Shown here one piece after another: positions 32,609 to 42,130 of a DNA stretch of 64,000 bases. The notes under the pieces are model-generated. The model did no database searches. It saw only the letters and a program-made list of their open reading frames with translations, and was not told the origin of the DNA. The position numbers and the translations under genes are program-made. This DNA comes from an uncultured Eggerthella sp. (GTDB lineage: Bacteria; Actinomycetota; Coriobacteriia; Coriobacteriales; Eggerthellaceae), in assembly GCA_900542525.1 (NCBI GenBank), contig UQNZ01000007.1, forward strand, positions 10,075-74,074, read 5' to 3'. How positions within the stretch are numbered: the first letter of the stretch is position 1; each line of letters begins with the position of its first letter.

Positions 32609-34768
32609 CTAGCTCCAGAAGACGACCATCTCAACGAGGTTATGATAGGCCCACGGATAGGCCTCAGAAAGCCACCCTGTTTCGGGAACGAAGCACATGA
32701 GCATGGAATAGAAGAGGCTGATCGACACCAGTGCCATGAGCACATGCTGGCAAACCTTATAGGTGGCAGAACGGTGGTCGATCGCTTCGTTGGCGATGAA
32801 GCAGAGCAGCACCACCGCAGCCAGGAATAAGAACGTGAAATCGGCATAGTAACGCTGCAGAATGCCTGCCATCTGCGCATCGAGCAAAGCGACCACGAAC
32901 CCAGCAACGATCATGAGCAAGATCACACCCGCAACGGTTCGCGTTTCGTGCTGGCGAATACGGAAGCTCAATAGGCGCTTAGAGAAGAAGAGCACCCACA
33001 GAACCGGTAAGCACAGGAAGATGCCGCCGAACGTGACCTCTTTCACCGTCTGGCCTATATACGTTGTATCGAAGGGCGTAGGCAGCAGCCAGGGGAAGGT
33101 GGCATCGGTGGAGGGCGTTTGCAGGAAGTAAGCGAAGAGCGCCGGGAAGAAGCGCCCGAACACCGTGCCGCGCTGCGTCATGTCGTTGAGCGTGAGGTTG
33201 TAGTTCGCGCCGAAATTCGTAGGAGAGCCGAAGCGTGCGTAGTTGTACGCCATGACACCAAGCGCAACGATGACGTAAGGCAGGACCAGGCAAGCGAACT
33301 CACGCATGCCCTTTCGGGTGGTGATATAGCGCGAAGTGATGAACTTGCGCCAGAATAGCGGGAAAGCCAGAAGCGAGAAGACAAGGAACTGCGGACGACA
33401 CGCGACCACGAGCGCCATGCAAAGCGAACCTACCAAGTACCACTTCCCTGCCCGCTTGCTCGTTCTTCCGCGCATCCAGAAGTAAAGACCCCACACCACG
33501 AGCGCCAGCGCCATGATGATCGGCAGCGAATAGAACGTGGGGAACTTTGCGAGGTAGAGCATGCCCGAGCAGAAGATGAGTGGGATCTGCAGGAGCAGGA
33601 ACAGACCAAGGCTCACCCGTTTGAAGTGGAAGCGCGCGAAGCGATGAAGTAGCGCCGTGCAGCCGGCGATGAAGAGGATGCAGCATATGAGCACCCCGAT
33701 CGCGGTCGGGAAATTCGCGCCCGTTACCAGATAGAACGGCAGGTAGAAGATGAGCACGGGTAGCACGCCGAAGTAGACGTAATAGTGGCCGTTGTAATAG
33801 GCCACATCGAAGAGCGGCTCTTCACCGGTGGCTTTCTGGAATTCATCGCGCGCGCTCTTATCGTAGGGGTTGTCCATCTTGACGAGCCATTCTGGCGGCT
33901 CTTCTTCCAAGTAGAGCTCACCCCGCGTCATGGATTTCGCGAGTTCTGCATATTGTTGAGCATTATCGCCGCCCACCTCGAAGAACGTGACGGGCGATTT
34001 GCCATCCCACGATCCTGAGTTATAGCTTGAGGTTGCCACGCCCACTAAGTTCGAACCCATGAGGATGAAGCTTGAAACGAGCGCAATCTCCACGAGCATC
34101 GTTGCGATGATGCCCGCCTTCGTCTTGCGTTCGTGCTTAACGATGAAAATGCGATAGATGGCAGACTTCGGGCGAAAGCAATAGATCAGGAGGAGAACGC
34201 CGAGCACCAGCATGAAGCGCAAGTTATTGAAGAAGAACGGCTCAGGCGCGTTGATGGTGAGCGACTTGAGCACCAGCGGATAGAGCGTTTCGCTATCCCC
34301 AAAATCGATGCGCAAGTCGTCGACGTAGCCGGTTGTCTCAAGATAGATATATTGACTTTGCCAGTTGTTCGTGCTCACGTCTACGAGCGGGATGCCCGCC
34401 GTAAATTCAGTGTCGTAGAAGTACGACTCATGCGCCGAATCTGTGAAGTTGATCTGTATCGGGACCACTTGAGCGGGTTGCGCCTGGTCAAATTCGATAT
34501 GGATGTTCTTGACCTCTTTATTCAGGTCGTGGATCTCGAAAAGATGGTTCGCAGCCGTTATGCGATACGATTCACCCTTTGTTTCAGTGAAGGTAAGTTC
34601 ATCGTCGAGCGAGATCGTCTCGTATCCGCTCGAGCGATAATGATTGATGTTGAAGAGAAATACTTCAAGAAACAGCGCGATCAGCACGATAACGAGCACA
34701 TTGCGCGCAAGCTTCAGACTTTTGCTGACCTGCTCACGATGTCGGTTTATGTGGTATTCAAAATCCAT
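32609..34768 (-). CDS. large polytopic membrane protein, GT-C glycosyltransferase-like
   Basis: 719 residues. One membrane helix at ~20-40, then a soluble extracytoplasmic domain of about 130 residues, a helix at ~185-200, a second soluble part with SWDGKSPVTFFEVGGDNAQQ and LEEEPPEWLVKMDNPYDKS, and a long hydrophobic region with about ten helices. VYFGVLPVLIFYLPFYLVTG and the short charged loops recall GT-C type mannosyl/arabinosyl transferases or other envelope-glycan enzymes, but no defining motif was recognised. Likely single-gene unit. The 140-bp gap upstream shows nothing clear. Confidence 0.6.
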   Translation of the reverse strand: MDFEYHINRHREQVSKSLKLARNVLVIVLIALFLEVFLFNINHYRSSGYETISLDDELTFTETKGESYRITAANHLFEIHDLNKEVKNIHIEFDQAQPAQVVPIQINFTDSAHESYFYDTEFTAGIPLVDVSTNNWQSQYIYLETTGYVDDLRIDFGDSETLYPLVLKSLTINAPEPFFFNNLRFMLVLGVLLLIYCFRPKSAIYRIFIVKHERKTKAGIIATMLVEIALVSSFILMGSNLVGVATSSYNSGSWDGKSPVTFFEVGGDNAQQYAELAKSMTRGELYLEEEPPEWLVKMDNPYDKSARDEFQKATGEEPLFDVAYYNGHYYVYFGVLPVLIFYLPFYLVTGANFPTAIGVLICCILFIAGCTALLHRFARFHFKRVSLGLFLLLQIPLIFCSGMLYLAKFPTFYSLPIIMALALVVWGLYFWMRGRTSKRAGKWYLVGSLCMALVVACRPQFLVFSLLAFPLFWRKFITSRYITTRKGMREFACLVLPYVIVALGVMAYNYARFGSPTNFGANYNLTLNDMTQRGTVFGRFFPALFAYFLQTPSTDATFPWLLPTPFDTTYIGQTVKEVTFGGIFLCLPVLWVLFFSKRLLSFRIRQHETRTVAGVILLMIVAGFVVALLDAQMAGILQRYYADFTFLFLAAVVLLCFIANEAIDHRSATYKVCQHVLMALVSISLFYSMLMCFVPETGWLSEAYPWAYHNLVEMVVFWS

Positions 34769-34908
34769 TGTGATTCATTGTAAAAGAACCCCTGCAGAAA
34801 CAAAAGCGCCAGCACGTTGATAGATGCACTAGCATTCATTAGGGCTGTTTTTTTCGTGACCGCTTAACCAATGGACATGATCATTGCTAGAAAGCGCCTC
34901 TTCAAAGA

Positions 34909-36402
34909 TCAGCATAGCGCGAGACAATGCCCCAACCACAGCAATGCGACCAAAACCACCGTGCTCACCAACACATACGCCACATTCCAGTTCAAAGCTA
35001 ATTTGAAAGGCGATCGTTCGACCAACTGCGATACCGCGATGGTGTTCGCCGAGGTAGGACACACCGCATTGCCCAGCGCCCAGCCCATAGCAAGAAGCAA
35101 CGCCAAATACACGGGGCTAACCCCCAGCTGAGCAGCGCTTAGCGAACCGCCGATAACCGTAGTGTACACAAGCGGATGCACGCCAAAAGCCGAGCAGACC
35201 AGAGCAAGCGCCATGACAAGGATCGTTACCGCAAGCACCCCTTCGTTCGTGACCTGCAGCAGAGCCGCTACCGCCATCTCTCCCACACCCGAATAGCTGA
35301 TTCCCGAAGCCAGCACACCAGCCGCCGTGAAGAGGATCATCTGGCCTTTCACATTGGGGAGCTTGACCGCAACGTACTCTTCTTTCACCTTTTGCTTGAA
35401 CAACGGCATGCGTTTGATAGCTGCCATCCAAATGATCGGAACAAGGATCGACATCAAGGCAACTGCCACGATGATCGAGATACCGAGACACTGTCCGACC
35501 AGCATGACAGCAACGATATAGAGCGCGGAGAAGAGAATCAGCTCGGCGATCTTCTTGTGATCGAGCGCGCCTGGCTGGGGCGATCCAGTACCCTTCCCGT
35601 GCTCTGACGAAAGAGAGAAGCTGTCATCAGGATCGGCATCAGCACGAATGCCCTCCCCTTCAACCAAAGAAACCTGCATGCAAGAACATCTTGCTATGAA
35701 TCGCTCACGGATTGTTGTCATAATCCAGCCGATGAAGCCAGCCATGATCGCGAAGAACAGACCGAATGGCAATACTGAGAGCCAATCGGCTCCGGTAAGC
35801 TGCAGCGAAAGCGCGATGGTCGCAGTGGTGGGTGCCCAGAAAAGGCACGTGATGAATCCGCGGCTGAGCGCAGTTGCAAGCACACGAGCATTGACCGCGA
35901 AGCGGCTCGAACGGGCAACTTCGCAGGTAAGAGGCACTGAAGCAATGCTAACGAGCACACCGAGAAACGCGGTCATCACGCTCACGAGACCATAGAAGCG
36001 ACTCTCACTATTTCCAAAGCGCTCGAATAGAGCCTCAAGTGATTCATTGTATCCACCATAGCGCACTGGCAAGCTGATGAGCGGAACCATGATGAACATA
36101 GCAAGCAAGTAGCCATTCTCCAAGAGCGCTTTTTCCCAAATATCCAGTGGGGCTTGCGCGTAAATGAGCAGGAATCCACCAACGAAGAAGAGGACTGCCG
36201 CAATCATGCGCGTTGAGCCTTTCGTGGCGATAAAGCTTAAGATCACCGCAAGAATAAGCGTGATGGTATTGATAAGCGCAAGAAGAGGTTGTGCAAGAAA
36301 GACATTGGCAATATAGCCGATGCCGAAGCAGAACGTCAGCACGCTACGCAACGCTTGCAGGCGATCTTCGATTTGCTTGTATTGAGAGAGAAAATGCTTC
36401 AT
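34909..36402 (-). CDS. IT-superfamily-like membrane transporter
   Basis: 497 residues, about 12 hydrophobic segments in two halves with a hydrophilic loop around 250-290 (acidic, serine-rich). Each half has a short small-residue segment, CLFWAPTTATIAL in the first and GNAVCPTSANTIAVSQLVER in the second, similar to the paired hairpin loops of ion-transporter (DASS/DcuC/ArsB-like) carriers. Substrate unknown; C4-dicarboxylate or other organic anion is a guess. Its ribosome-binding GAAGG lies in the closing stem of the 36413-36476 hairpin. Confidence 0.6.
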   Translation of the reverse strand: MKHFLSQYKQIEDRLQALRSVLTFCFGIGYIANVFLAQPLLALINTITLILAVILSFIATKGSTRMIAAVLFFVGGFLLIYAQAPLDIWEKALLENGYLLAMFIMVPLISLPVRYGGYNESLEALFERFGNSESRFYGLVSVMTAFLGVLVSIASVPLTCEVARSSRFAVNARVLATALSRGFITCLFWAPTTATIALSLQLTGADWLSVLPFGLFFAIMAGFIGWIMTTIRERFIARCSCMQVSLVEGEGIRADADPDDSFSLSSEHGKGTGSPQPGALDHKKIAELILFSALYIVAVMLVGQCLGISIIVAVALMSILVPIIWMAAIKRMPLFKQKVKEEYVAVKLPNVKGQMILFTAAGVLASGISYSGVGEMAVAALLQVTNEGVLAVTILVMALALVCSAFGVHPLVYTTVIGGSLSAAQLGVSPVYLALLLAMGWALGNAVCPTSANTIAVSQLVERSPFKLALNWNVAYVLVSTVVLVALLWLGHCLALC

Positions 36403-36412
36403 AACAAATAAA

Positions 36413-36483
36413 CCTTCGAAGCAGATGATAACTCATTCCGTTCTTACAAGTGCGGAACGAATCGCTGCTTCGAAGGCTTTTTA
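36413..36483. terminator. long hairpin after adk, covering the transporter's ribosome-binding site
   Basis: Outer stem CCTTCGAAGCAG/CTGCTTCGAAGG (12 bp, perfect) and inner stem ATTCCGTTC/GCGGAACGAAT. T-rich on the plus side (CTTTTTA) and TTTATTT on the minus side. It can terminate adk on the minus strand, while the GAAGG used by the downstream transporter is in its last arm. Confidence 0.6.
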
Positions 36484-36519
36484 CTTCAGGGACGTGACCC
36501 TTATATCTTTACCGTAGGC

Positions 36520-37146
36520 TTACAGATCGAGCGCTTTCTGAACATCAGCAAAGACAACTTCAGGATCTTGATCGCCGTTGATCTCGACAAGCAAACCGCA
36601 ACCACGATAATAGTCGATGAGCGGAGCCGTGGAGCTCTCATAAACATCAAGACGATTGCGTACGGTAGCTTCGTTGTCGTCGTCACGCTGATACATTTCG
36701 CCACCACACTTCGGGCAGACCTTATCAGCTTCAGTGCCGATATAGCCACAATCGCGGCAAACGCGACGTGAGGTCAAACGACCGATGATAACTTCCTTAT
36801 CGACATCGACGAGCAACGCCGCATCGAGCGGACGCTCGAGTTCAGCAAGCTCGGTTGAGAGCGCAACTGCCTGAGCAGAGGTGCGTGGGAAACCATCGAG
36901 GATGAAACCAGCCTTGGTGTCATCATCCTTCAAGCGCTCTTTCACGAGACCGATCACGAGTTCATCGGGAACGAGATCGCCTGCATCCATGTATTTCTTA
37001 GCTTCGATTCCGAGCGGTGTTTGGTTCTTCACCGCTGCGCGGAGGATATCACCAGTGGAAATATGAGCAAAACCATACTTTTCCACGAGCTTGGCGGCCT
37101 GCGTACCTTTACCAGCACCAGGAGCGCCTAACAAAACGATATTCAT
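36520..37146 (-). CDS. adk: adenylate kinase
   Basis: 208 residues. P-loop GAPGAGKGTQAAKL, AMP-binding STGDILRAAV and LDGFPRTSAQA. The long LID carries a zinc-type four-cysteine knuckle CRDCGYIG...CPKCGGEMY, as in many Gram-positives. It keeps ATP, ADP and AMP in balance. It follows secY (124-bp gap). The genes that usually come next in this cluster (map, infA, rpmJ, rpsM, rpoA) are not here. Confidence 0.97.
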   Translation of the reverse strand: MNIVLLGAPGAGKGTQAAKLVEKYGFAHISTGDILRAAVKNQTPLGIEAKKYMDAGDLVPDELVIGLVKERLKDDDTKAGFILDGFPRTSAQAVALSTELAELERPLDAALLVDVDKEVIIGRLTSRRVCRDCGYIGTEADKVCPKCGGEMYQRDDDNEATVRNRLDVYESSTAPLIDYYRGCGLLVEINGDQDPEVVFADVQKALDL

Positions 37147-37192
37147 TATCTAATCCTTTCAATCGTTTTATCCCCAAACCCTTTATAAAAGC

Positions 37193-37231
37193 ACCCTTCT
37201 CCAGCGCTTCAAAGAATGACTGAAGAAGGGT
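37193..37231 (-). other. hairpin between secY and adk
   Basis: Arms ACCCTTCT/AGAAGGGT with a partly paired interior; GCTTTT follows on the minus strand. It may be a weak terminator lowering adk read-through. Confidence 0.35.
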
Positions 37232-37270
37232 TTATACCTGTGATGAACTCTCTTAAGAGATCACGCCAGT

Positions 37271-38551
37271 TTATTTGAAGAAGCCATCGTAGTTGTACAT
37301 CTTCAATTGCGATTCGATCTTACTCATGGTGTCGAGCGCAACACCGATCATGATGAGGATCGAAGTACCACCAAACGCCTGAATGAGCGTATTGTTGGTG
37401 AAGTAGAAGAAGATCGAAGGCACAACCGCGATGATCGCAATGAAGATCGCGCCTGGCAACGTAACGCGACGCAGGACATTCTTGATATACTGCACCGTAT
37501 TAGCACCCGGACGAATACCAGGAATGAATCCACCTTGCTTCTGAAGATTTTCCGCCGTGTCATTCGGATTGAACACGATAGACGTGTAGAAATATGCGAA
37601 GAACACGATAAGAAGCGCGGTCATGATCCAGTTGACCGGACCTGCCGAGATGGCATTAGCGACCACATTGAGCCAATCGATATTGAACAGTGCCGCGATC
37701 TGCGCAGGGAAATAGATCAAACAACTTGCAAAGATGATCGGAATAACGCCAGCAGCGTTGATCTTCAGTGGAAGATACGAGCTCTGGCCACCCATCATCC
37801 TGCGTCCTTGAACGCGCTTAGCATAGCTTACTGGGATACGGCGCTGTGCACGCTCGACGAAAATGATCGCCGGAATGCTGACGAGTACGATGAGCAGGAT
37901 GAACACAGTCGTTGCGATACCCATGCCCAGATCGGACTGGAGGTTGATCGATGAGAAGATCGCGGAAGGAACCGAAACAACGATCGAGGTGAAGATGATG
38001 AGCGACATGCCATTACCAACACCGCGCTGCGTGATGAGTTCGCCCATCCACATGATGATCGCCGTACCGACGACCAACGTGAAGACGACCAAGAAATCGC
38101 TCAAGAAACCAGGCACCTCAGGACTGAATACGATGCCGTACGATGCCGACTTGAACAGCAACAAGTAGCCGACCGCATTGATAAGACCAAGACCAAGCGT
38201 GAGATAACGCGTGACCTGGGTAATACGACGCCTTCCCGTTTCGCCTTCACGCGCCCAACGTCCAACCGCAGGAATAACACCCTGCATCAGCTGCATGATG
38301 ATCGATGCGGTGATGTAAGGCATAATGCCGAGTGCGAACACGGAGAAGTTAGACAATGCACCGCCCGTGAAGAGGTCGAGCATCGCCATACCGACTCCCT
38401 GTTCGGAAAAGGCATCAGCGAACGCATGGAAGGGAATGCCAGGAACAGGAATGTAGGCGCCAAGTCGATAGAGCGCAAGAATACCGAGCGTGAAGAGGAT
38501 CTTATTCCTCAGCTCGGGAACCTTGAACGCTTGTACCAGCGAATTTAGCAA
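37271..38551 (-). CDS. secY: preprotein translocase subunit SecY
   Basis: 426 residues, ten membrane helices. Starts MLNSLVQAFKVPELRNKILF; plug/pore region GGALSNFSVFALGIMPYITA; cytosolic loops KRVQGRRMMGGQSSYLPLKI and GFIPGIRPGANT, which contact SecA and ribosomes. Central channel of the Sec system, partner of SecE at 6996-7400. It overlaps the end of rplO by 7 bp. Confidence 0.97.
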   Translation of the reverse strand: MLNSLVQAFKVPELRNKILFTLGILALYRLGAYIPVPGIPFHAFADAFSEQGVGMAMLDLFTGGALSNFSVFALGIMPYITASIIMQLMQGVIPAVGRWAREGETGRRRITQVTRYLTLGLGLINAVGYLLLFKSASYGIVFSPEVPGFLSDFLVVFTLVVGTAIIMWMGELITQRGVGNGMSLIIFTSIVVSVPSAIFSSINLQSDLGMGIATTVFILLIVLVSIPAIIFVERAQRRIPVSYAKRVQGRRMMGGQSSYLPLKINAAGVIPIIFASCLIYFPAQIAALFNIDWLNVVANAISAGPVNWIMTALLIVFFAYFYTSIVFNPNDTAENLQKQGGFIPGIRPGANTVQYIKNVLRRVTLPGAIFIAIIAVVPSIFFYFTNNTLIQAFGGTSILIMIGVALDTMSKIESQLKMYNYDGFFK

Positions 38552-38994
38552 GGTGCCTCAACCTTTCCTCCAACTGCTTCGATCTTTGCTTTTGCAGAAG
38601 CAGAAACCTTATCAACACGAACGGTAAGTGCCTTCGTGATCTCACCATCACCCAAGACCTTGATAGGGTCGGTGGTGTTCTTGATGATACCTGCAGCATA
38701 GAGCGTATCAGCATCGACAAGATCGCCAGCGTTGAACTTCGCATCAAGACGGGAAACGTTTACGGGAACATATTCCACGCGATTGAAGTTGCGGAAACCG
38801 GGAAGCTTCGGAAGACGACGTGCGAGAGGAGTCTGTCCACCTTCGAAGCCGGCTCCTTTGCCGCCACCAGCGCGAGACTTCTGACCATTCATGCCACGAC
38901 CAGCAGTCTTACCATTGCCGGACGCGGGACCACGACCGACACGCTTGCGATCGCGCTTCGATCCTTCAGCTGGCTTCAGATCTTTGAGTTCCAT
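38545..38994 (-). CDS. rplO: 50S ribosomal protein L15
   Basis: 149 residues: MELKDLKPAEGSKRDRKRVG, then GRGPASGNGKTAGRGMNGQK and the C-terminal KIEAVGGKVE. Basic, glycine-rich N-terminal tail enters 23S rRNA. The stop overlaps secY. A 118-bp gap separates it from rpmD. Confidence 0.97.
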   Translation of the reverse strand: MELKDLKPAEGSKRDRKRVGRGPASGNGKTAGRGMNGQKSRAGGGKGAGFEGGQTPLARRLPKLPGFRNFNRVEYVPVNVSRLDAKFNAGDLVDADTLYAAGIIKNTTDPIKVLGDGEITKALTVRVDKVSASAKAKIEAVGGKVEAPC

Positions 38995-39112
38995 GTGTTT
39001 GTTTCTCCTTTTGTTTCGCTATCTCTGTTTCCACAGAGGCCGACAGCTCGCTAGTCGGCAGACTTAAAAATGCTGAAAGGTCGGAGCGCCAGTGCGCACC
39101 GACCATCAGTTG

Positions 39113-39313
39113 TTATTTTGCTTTGATCTCTTCGACTTCGACGAGGTGCTTGATCTTGAAGATCATGCCGCGTACACACGGATTGTCGACTTGATCAACG
39201 CTGCGACCGATCTTACCGAGACCGAGCGCTTTGAGCGTTCTCTCCTGATCGTACTTCTTGCCGATCGCAGATTTGACCTGCGTGATGCGGAGAGTCTTCT
39301 TAGCGTTAGCCAT
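39113..39313 (-). CDS. rpmD: 50S ribosomal protein L30
   Basis: 66 residues from the ATG at 39313, which overlaps the rpsE stop by one base (TAATG). The start 18 bp upstream is inside rpsE and unlikely. LRITQVKSAIGKKYDQERTL and LGKIGRSVDQVDNPCVRGMI define L30. Confidence 0.95.
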   Translation of the reverse strand: MANAKKTLRITQVKSAIGKKYDQERTLKALGLGKIGRSVDQVDNPCVRGMIFKIKHLVEVEEIKAK

Positions 39314-39840
39314 TAGTTCTTCTCCTTCCAACCATAGAGATCTGCAACGGACATGCCACGACGCTTGGCAACCTCTTCAGGATCTTGCATTTCCTGAAGA
39401 CCAGCAGCGACCGCCTTGACGATGTTCATAGCGTTGTCGGTACCAAGAGACTTGGTAAGAACGTCGGTAACACCTGCAAGCTCGAGGACTGCACGAACAG
39501 GGCCACCAGCGATAACACCAGTACCAGGAGCAGCCGGCTTCAGGAGAACCTTACCAGCGCCATAGATGCCGAGGGTCTCATGCGGAAGCGTCTTTTCCGG
39601 CGTGAGCGGAACAGTGAACATATTCTTCTTCGCATCGTCGATGCCTTTGCGGATCGCGATAGGCACTTCTTGGGACTTGCCCATGCCAACACCAACGCGA
39701 CCGTTGCCATCGCCGACGACAACCAGTGCAGTAAGAGCAAAACGACGACCGCCCTTGACTACCTTGGATACACGATTGATATAGACAACACGTTCTTCAA
39801 GCTCAGGAACGTCTGTCTTATTTTCTTGTTTACGAGCCAT
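39313..39840 (-). CDS. rpsE: 30S ribosomal protein S5
   Basis: 175 residues. ELEERVVYINRVSKVVKGGR begins the double-stranded-RNA-binding fold; GDGNGRVGVGMGKSQEVPIA and GTGVIAGGPVRAVLELAGV follow. S5 helps decoding accuracy and helicase activity at the mRNA entry site. A usual ribosome-binding site precedes the ATG. Confidence 0.97.
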   Translation of the reverse strand: MARKQENKTDVPELEERVVYINRVSKVVKGGRRFALTALVVVGDGNGRVGVGMGKSQEVPIAIRKGIDDAKKNMFTVPLTPEKTLPHETLGIYGAGKVLLKPAAPGTGVIAGGPVRAVLELAGVTDVLTKSLGTDNAMNIVKAVAAGLQEMQDPEEVAKRRGMSVADLYGWKEKN

Positions 39841-39856
39841 TTACCTCTACCCTCTC

Positions 39857-40225
39857 TTAGAACTTCAGGCCTGCTTCACGGGCACCGTCGGCAACAGCCT
39901 GGATGCGACCATGATAGAGGTTGCCACCGCGATCGAAGACCACTTCGGTGACGCCTTTCTTCTGTGCTTTCTTGCCGATCAGCTTACCGAGCTCTGCAGC
40001 ACCTTCGACCGTTGCGCCAGTCTTTCCCGTTTTCTTGAAATCGGGACCGAGCGTTGAAAGCGCGCAGATGGTCTTGCCAGTAACATCATCGATAACCTGA
40101 GCGTACATATTCGCGTTAGAGCGGGTGATGCAAAGACGAGGACGCTCTGCCGTGCCGGAGATCTTGCCGCGGACACGGGTGTGGCGGCGACGCAAGCCGG
40201 CTTGTTTCTTTTGAAGCTTTTTCAT
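39857..40225 (-). CDS. rplR: 50S ribosomal protein L18
   Basis: 122 residues: basic start RRRHTRVRGKISGTAERPRL, then SNANMYAQVIDD and the end FDRGGNLYHGRIQAVADGAR. Binds 5S rRNA. It ends 16 bp before rpsE. Confidence 0.97.
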   Translation of the reverse strand: MKKLQKKQAGLRRRHTRVRGKISGTAERPRLCITRSNANMYAQVIDDVTGKTICALSTLGPDFKKTGKTGATVEGAAELGKLIGKKAQKKGVTEVVFDRGGNLYHGRIQAVADGAREAGLKF

Positions 40226-40258
40226 GCTTAAATTCCTTCTTTCCTAGCTTGTGCGTCT

Positions 40259-40801
40259 TTACTCAGACTTAGCAGCTTTACCAAGCTTGCGACGTACATA
40301 TTCGCCTTCATAGCGAATACCCTTGCCCTTATAAGGTTCGGGCTTGCGCCATTTACGAATGTCTGCAGCAACCTGGCCAACCTGCTCTTTGCTGATGCCA
40401 TTAACGATGATCTCAGTCTGGCTGGGAACTTCAAAGGTGATGTTTTCCGGAGCCTCGACAACGACTGGATGCGAGAAACCAAGCTGAATTTCGAGGTCCT
40501 TGCCCTTGAGCGCTGCACGATAGCCAACGCCTACCAGCTCGAGTTTCTTGGAATAACCTTCGGAAACTCCCTGAACCATATTGTTGATGAGCGTACGCGT
40601 AAGACCATGGAAGCTCTTTGCCTCACGGCTATCGTCCGGACGCTCGACAATTACTTCATTACCTTCGACCTTGATATTCATCATGTCGTTGAAGGTACGG
40701 GTGAGTTCGCCCTTAGGGCCTTTGACCGTAACGGTCTGGCCATCGATCTTAACCTCTACTCCGGCAGGAATAGTGACGGGCATTTTACCGATACGTGACA
40801 C
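40259..40801 (-). CDS. rplF: 50S ribosomal protein L6
   Basis: 180 residues: MSRIGKMPVTIPAGVEVKID, internal duplication, and the signature EPYKGKGIRYEGEYVRRKLG near the end. Binds near the sarcin-ricin loop and supports factor binding. Confidence 0.97.
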   Translation of the reverse strand: MSRIGKMPVTIPAGVEVKIDGQTVTVKGPKGELTRTFNDMMNIKVEGNEVIVERPDDSREAKSFHGLTRTLINNMVQGVSEGYSKKLELVGVGYRAALKGKDLEIQLGFSHPVVVEAPENITFEVPSQTEIIVNGISKEQVGQVAADIRKWRKPEPYKGKGIRYEGEYVRRKLGKAAKSE

Positions 40802-40816
40802 AGTATTCCTCCCTTC

Positions 40817-41215
40817 CTACCAGATATAAGCGATGACTTCGCCACCGATGCCGTTCTTACGTGCATCGCGGTCAGCCATTACGCCCTTGCTCGTTGAAAT
40901 GATCGCAGTACCCAAACCGCCCAGAACACGCGGCAATTCATCTTTGCCAGCGTAGATTCGAAGACCCGGTTTGGAAATGCGCTTGATACCACGGATGGTG
41001 CGCGCCTTCTTCTCGCCATACTTGAGGGTGATCTCAAGGATGTCACGCGGATTTGCGCTCTCCACTTCGTAGCCAGTGATGTAGCCCTCTTCTTGCATGA
41101 TGCGGGCAATTTCGACAAGCTTTTTGCTTGACGGCATGGAAACCGTAAGCTTGCCTGCAGAATTCGCATTACGCACACGCGTAAGCATATCTGCAATGGG
41201 ATCGTTCATGCTCAT
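40817..41215 (-). CDS. rpsH: 30S ribosomal protein S8
   Basis: 132 residues: NDPIADMLTRVRNANSAGKL and the C-terminal STSKGVMADRDARKNGIGGE. The first ATG (41215) has AAAGGAGA at a workable distance; the second, two codons later, is possible. S8 binds 16S helix 21 and is the usual spc-operon repressor. Confidence 0.96.
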   Translation of the reverse strand: MSMNDPIADMLTRVRNANSAGKLTVSMPSSKKLVEIARIMQEEGYITGYEVESANPRDILEITLKYGEKKARTIRGIKRISKPGLRIYAGKDELPRVLGGLGTAIISTSKGVMADRDARKNGIGGEVIAYIW

Positions 41216-41325
41216 TGTTTTGTTTCTCCTTTGTTCTTGATGAGACGAAAAGCCGGTTCGCGGACACCCTTAGTGACCACGCCTTGACTCTCGACACTCA
41301 GCACGTGATCGAACTTGACTGATGC

Positions 41326-41511
41326 TTACCAGGAAGCTTTGGTCACGCCGGGAAGTTCGCCTCGGTTAGCAAGTTCGCGAAGACAGATACGGCACAGACC
41401 GAACTTGCGATAGTAGCCATGGGGACGCCCACAGCGGCTGCAGCGGTTGTGATGCCGAGTCGAATACTTCGGTACTCGCTTTGATTTGGCGATCATCGAT
41501 TTCTTAGCCAT
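41326..41511 (-). CDS. rpsZ: 30S ribosomal protein S14 type Z
   Basis: 61 residues, zinc-binding short form: CSRCGRPHGYYRKFGLCRIC holds two CxxC pairs, and the chain ends LPGVTKASW. Two gaps (110 bp to rpsH, 38 bp to rplE) separate it from its neighbours. The basic name rpsN is also used for this gene. Confidence 0.96.
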   Translation of the reverse strand: MAKKSMIAKSKRVPKYSTRHHNRCSRCGRPHGYYRKFGLCRICLRELANRGELPGVTKASW

Positions 41512-41549
41512 TCAAATCCTTCTTTCTTATTACCAACTCTTGTTTGAGT

Positions 41550-42101
41550 TTAGGCATTCTTCTTAAAAGGGAAGCCCAGCGCATCCAGAAGCGCCTTAGC
41601 ACCCTCGTTGTTCTCCGACGTAGTAACGAACGTGATGTCCATACCGCGCGTATGATCGACCTTATCGTACTCGATTTCCGGGAAGATCAGCTGCTCATTA
41701 AGACCCATGGTGTAATTTCCACGGCCATCGAAGCTATTGGGGTTCAAACCGCGGAAGTCGCGCACGCGCGGAAGCGCAGTGGACATAAGGCGGTCGAAGA
41801 ATTCCCACATACGATCGCCACGAAGGGTGACCTTCGCACCGATTGCCTGACCCTCACGCAGATGGAAACCTGCGATGGACTTCTTTGCACGCGTGACCAT
41901 CGGCTGCTGGCCAGTGATGACGCGCAGATCCGCGAGAGCACCATCGAGCAACTTGGAATCGCCAGCCGCACGGCCGACACCCATGTTGACAACGATCTTC
42001 TCGAGACGGGGGACCTGATTGACGTTGGTGAGCTCGAGCTCCTTGTAAAGCTTGTCGCGCACTTCGTTGTTGTACTTTTCCTTCAAACGAGGAGTAGCCA
42101 T
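41550..42101 (-). CDS. rplE: 50S ribosomal protein L5
   Basis: 183 residues: PRLEKIVVNMGVGRAAGDSK, then VTRAKKSIAGFHLREGQAIG, EFFDRLMSTALPRVRDFRG and the end KALLDALGFPF. Binds 5S rRNA and contacts P-site tRNA. It is preceded by an unusually long 262-bp gap with a palindromic element. Confidence 0.97.
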   Translation of the reverse strand: MATPRLKEKYNNEVRDKLYKELELTNVNQVPRLEKIVVNMGVGRAAGDSKLLDGALADLRVITGQQPMVTRAKKSIAGFHLREGQAIGAKVTLRGDRMWEFFDRLMSTALPRVRDFRGLNPNSFDGRGNYTMGLNEQLIFPEIEYDKVDHTRGMDITFVTTSENNEGAKALLDALGFPFKKNA

Positions 42102-42130
42102 AGTTTGCTTACCTTTCTTCGATGAATTAA

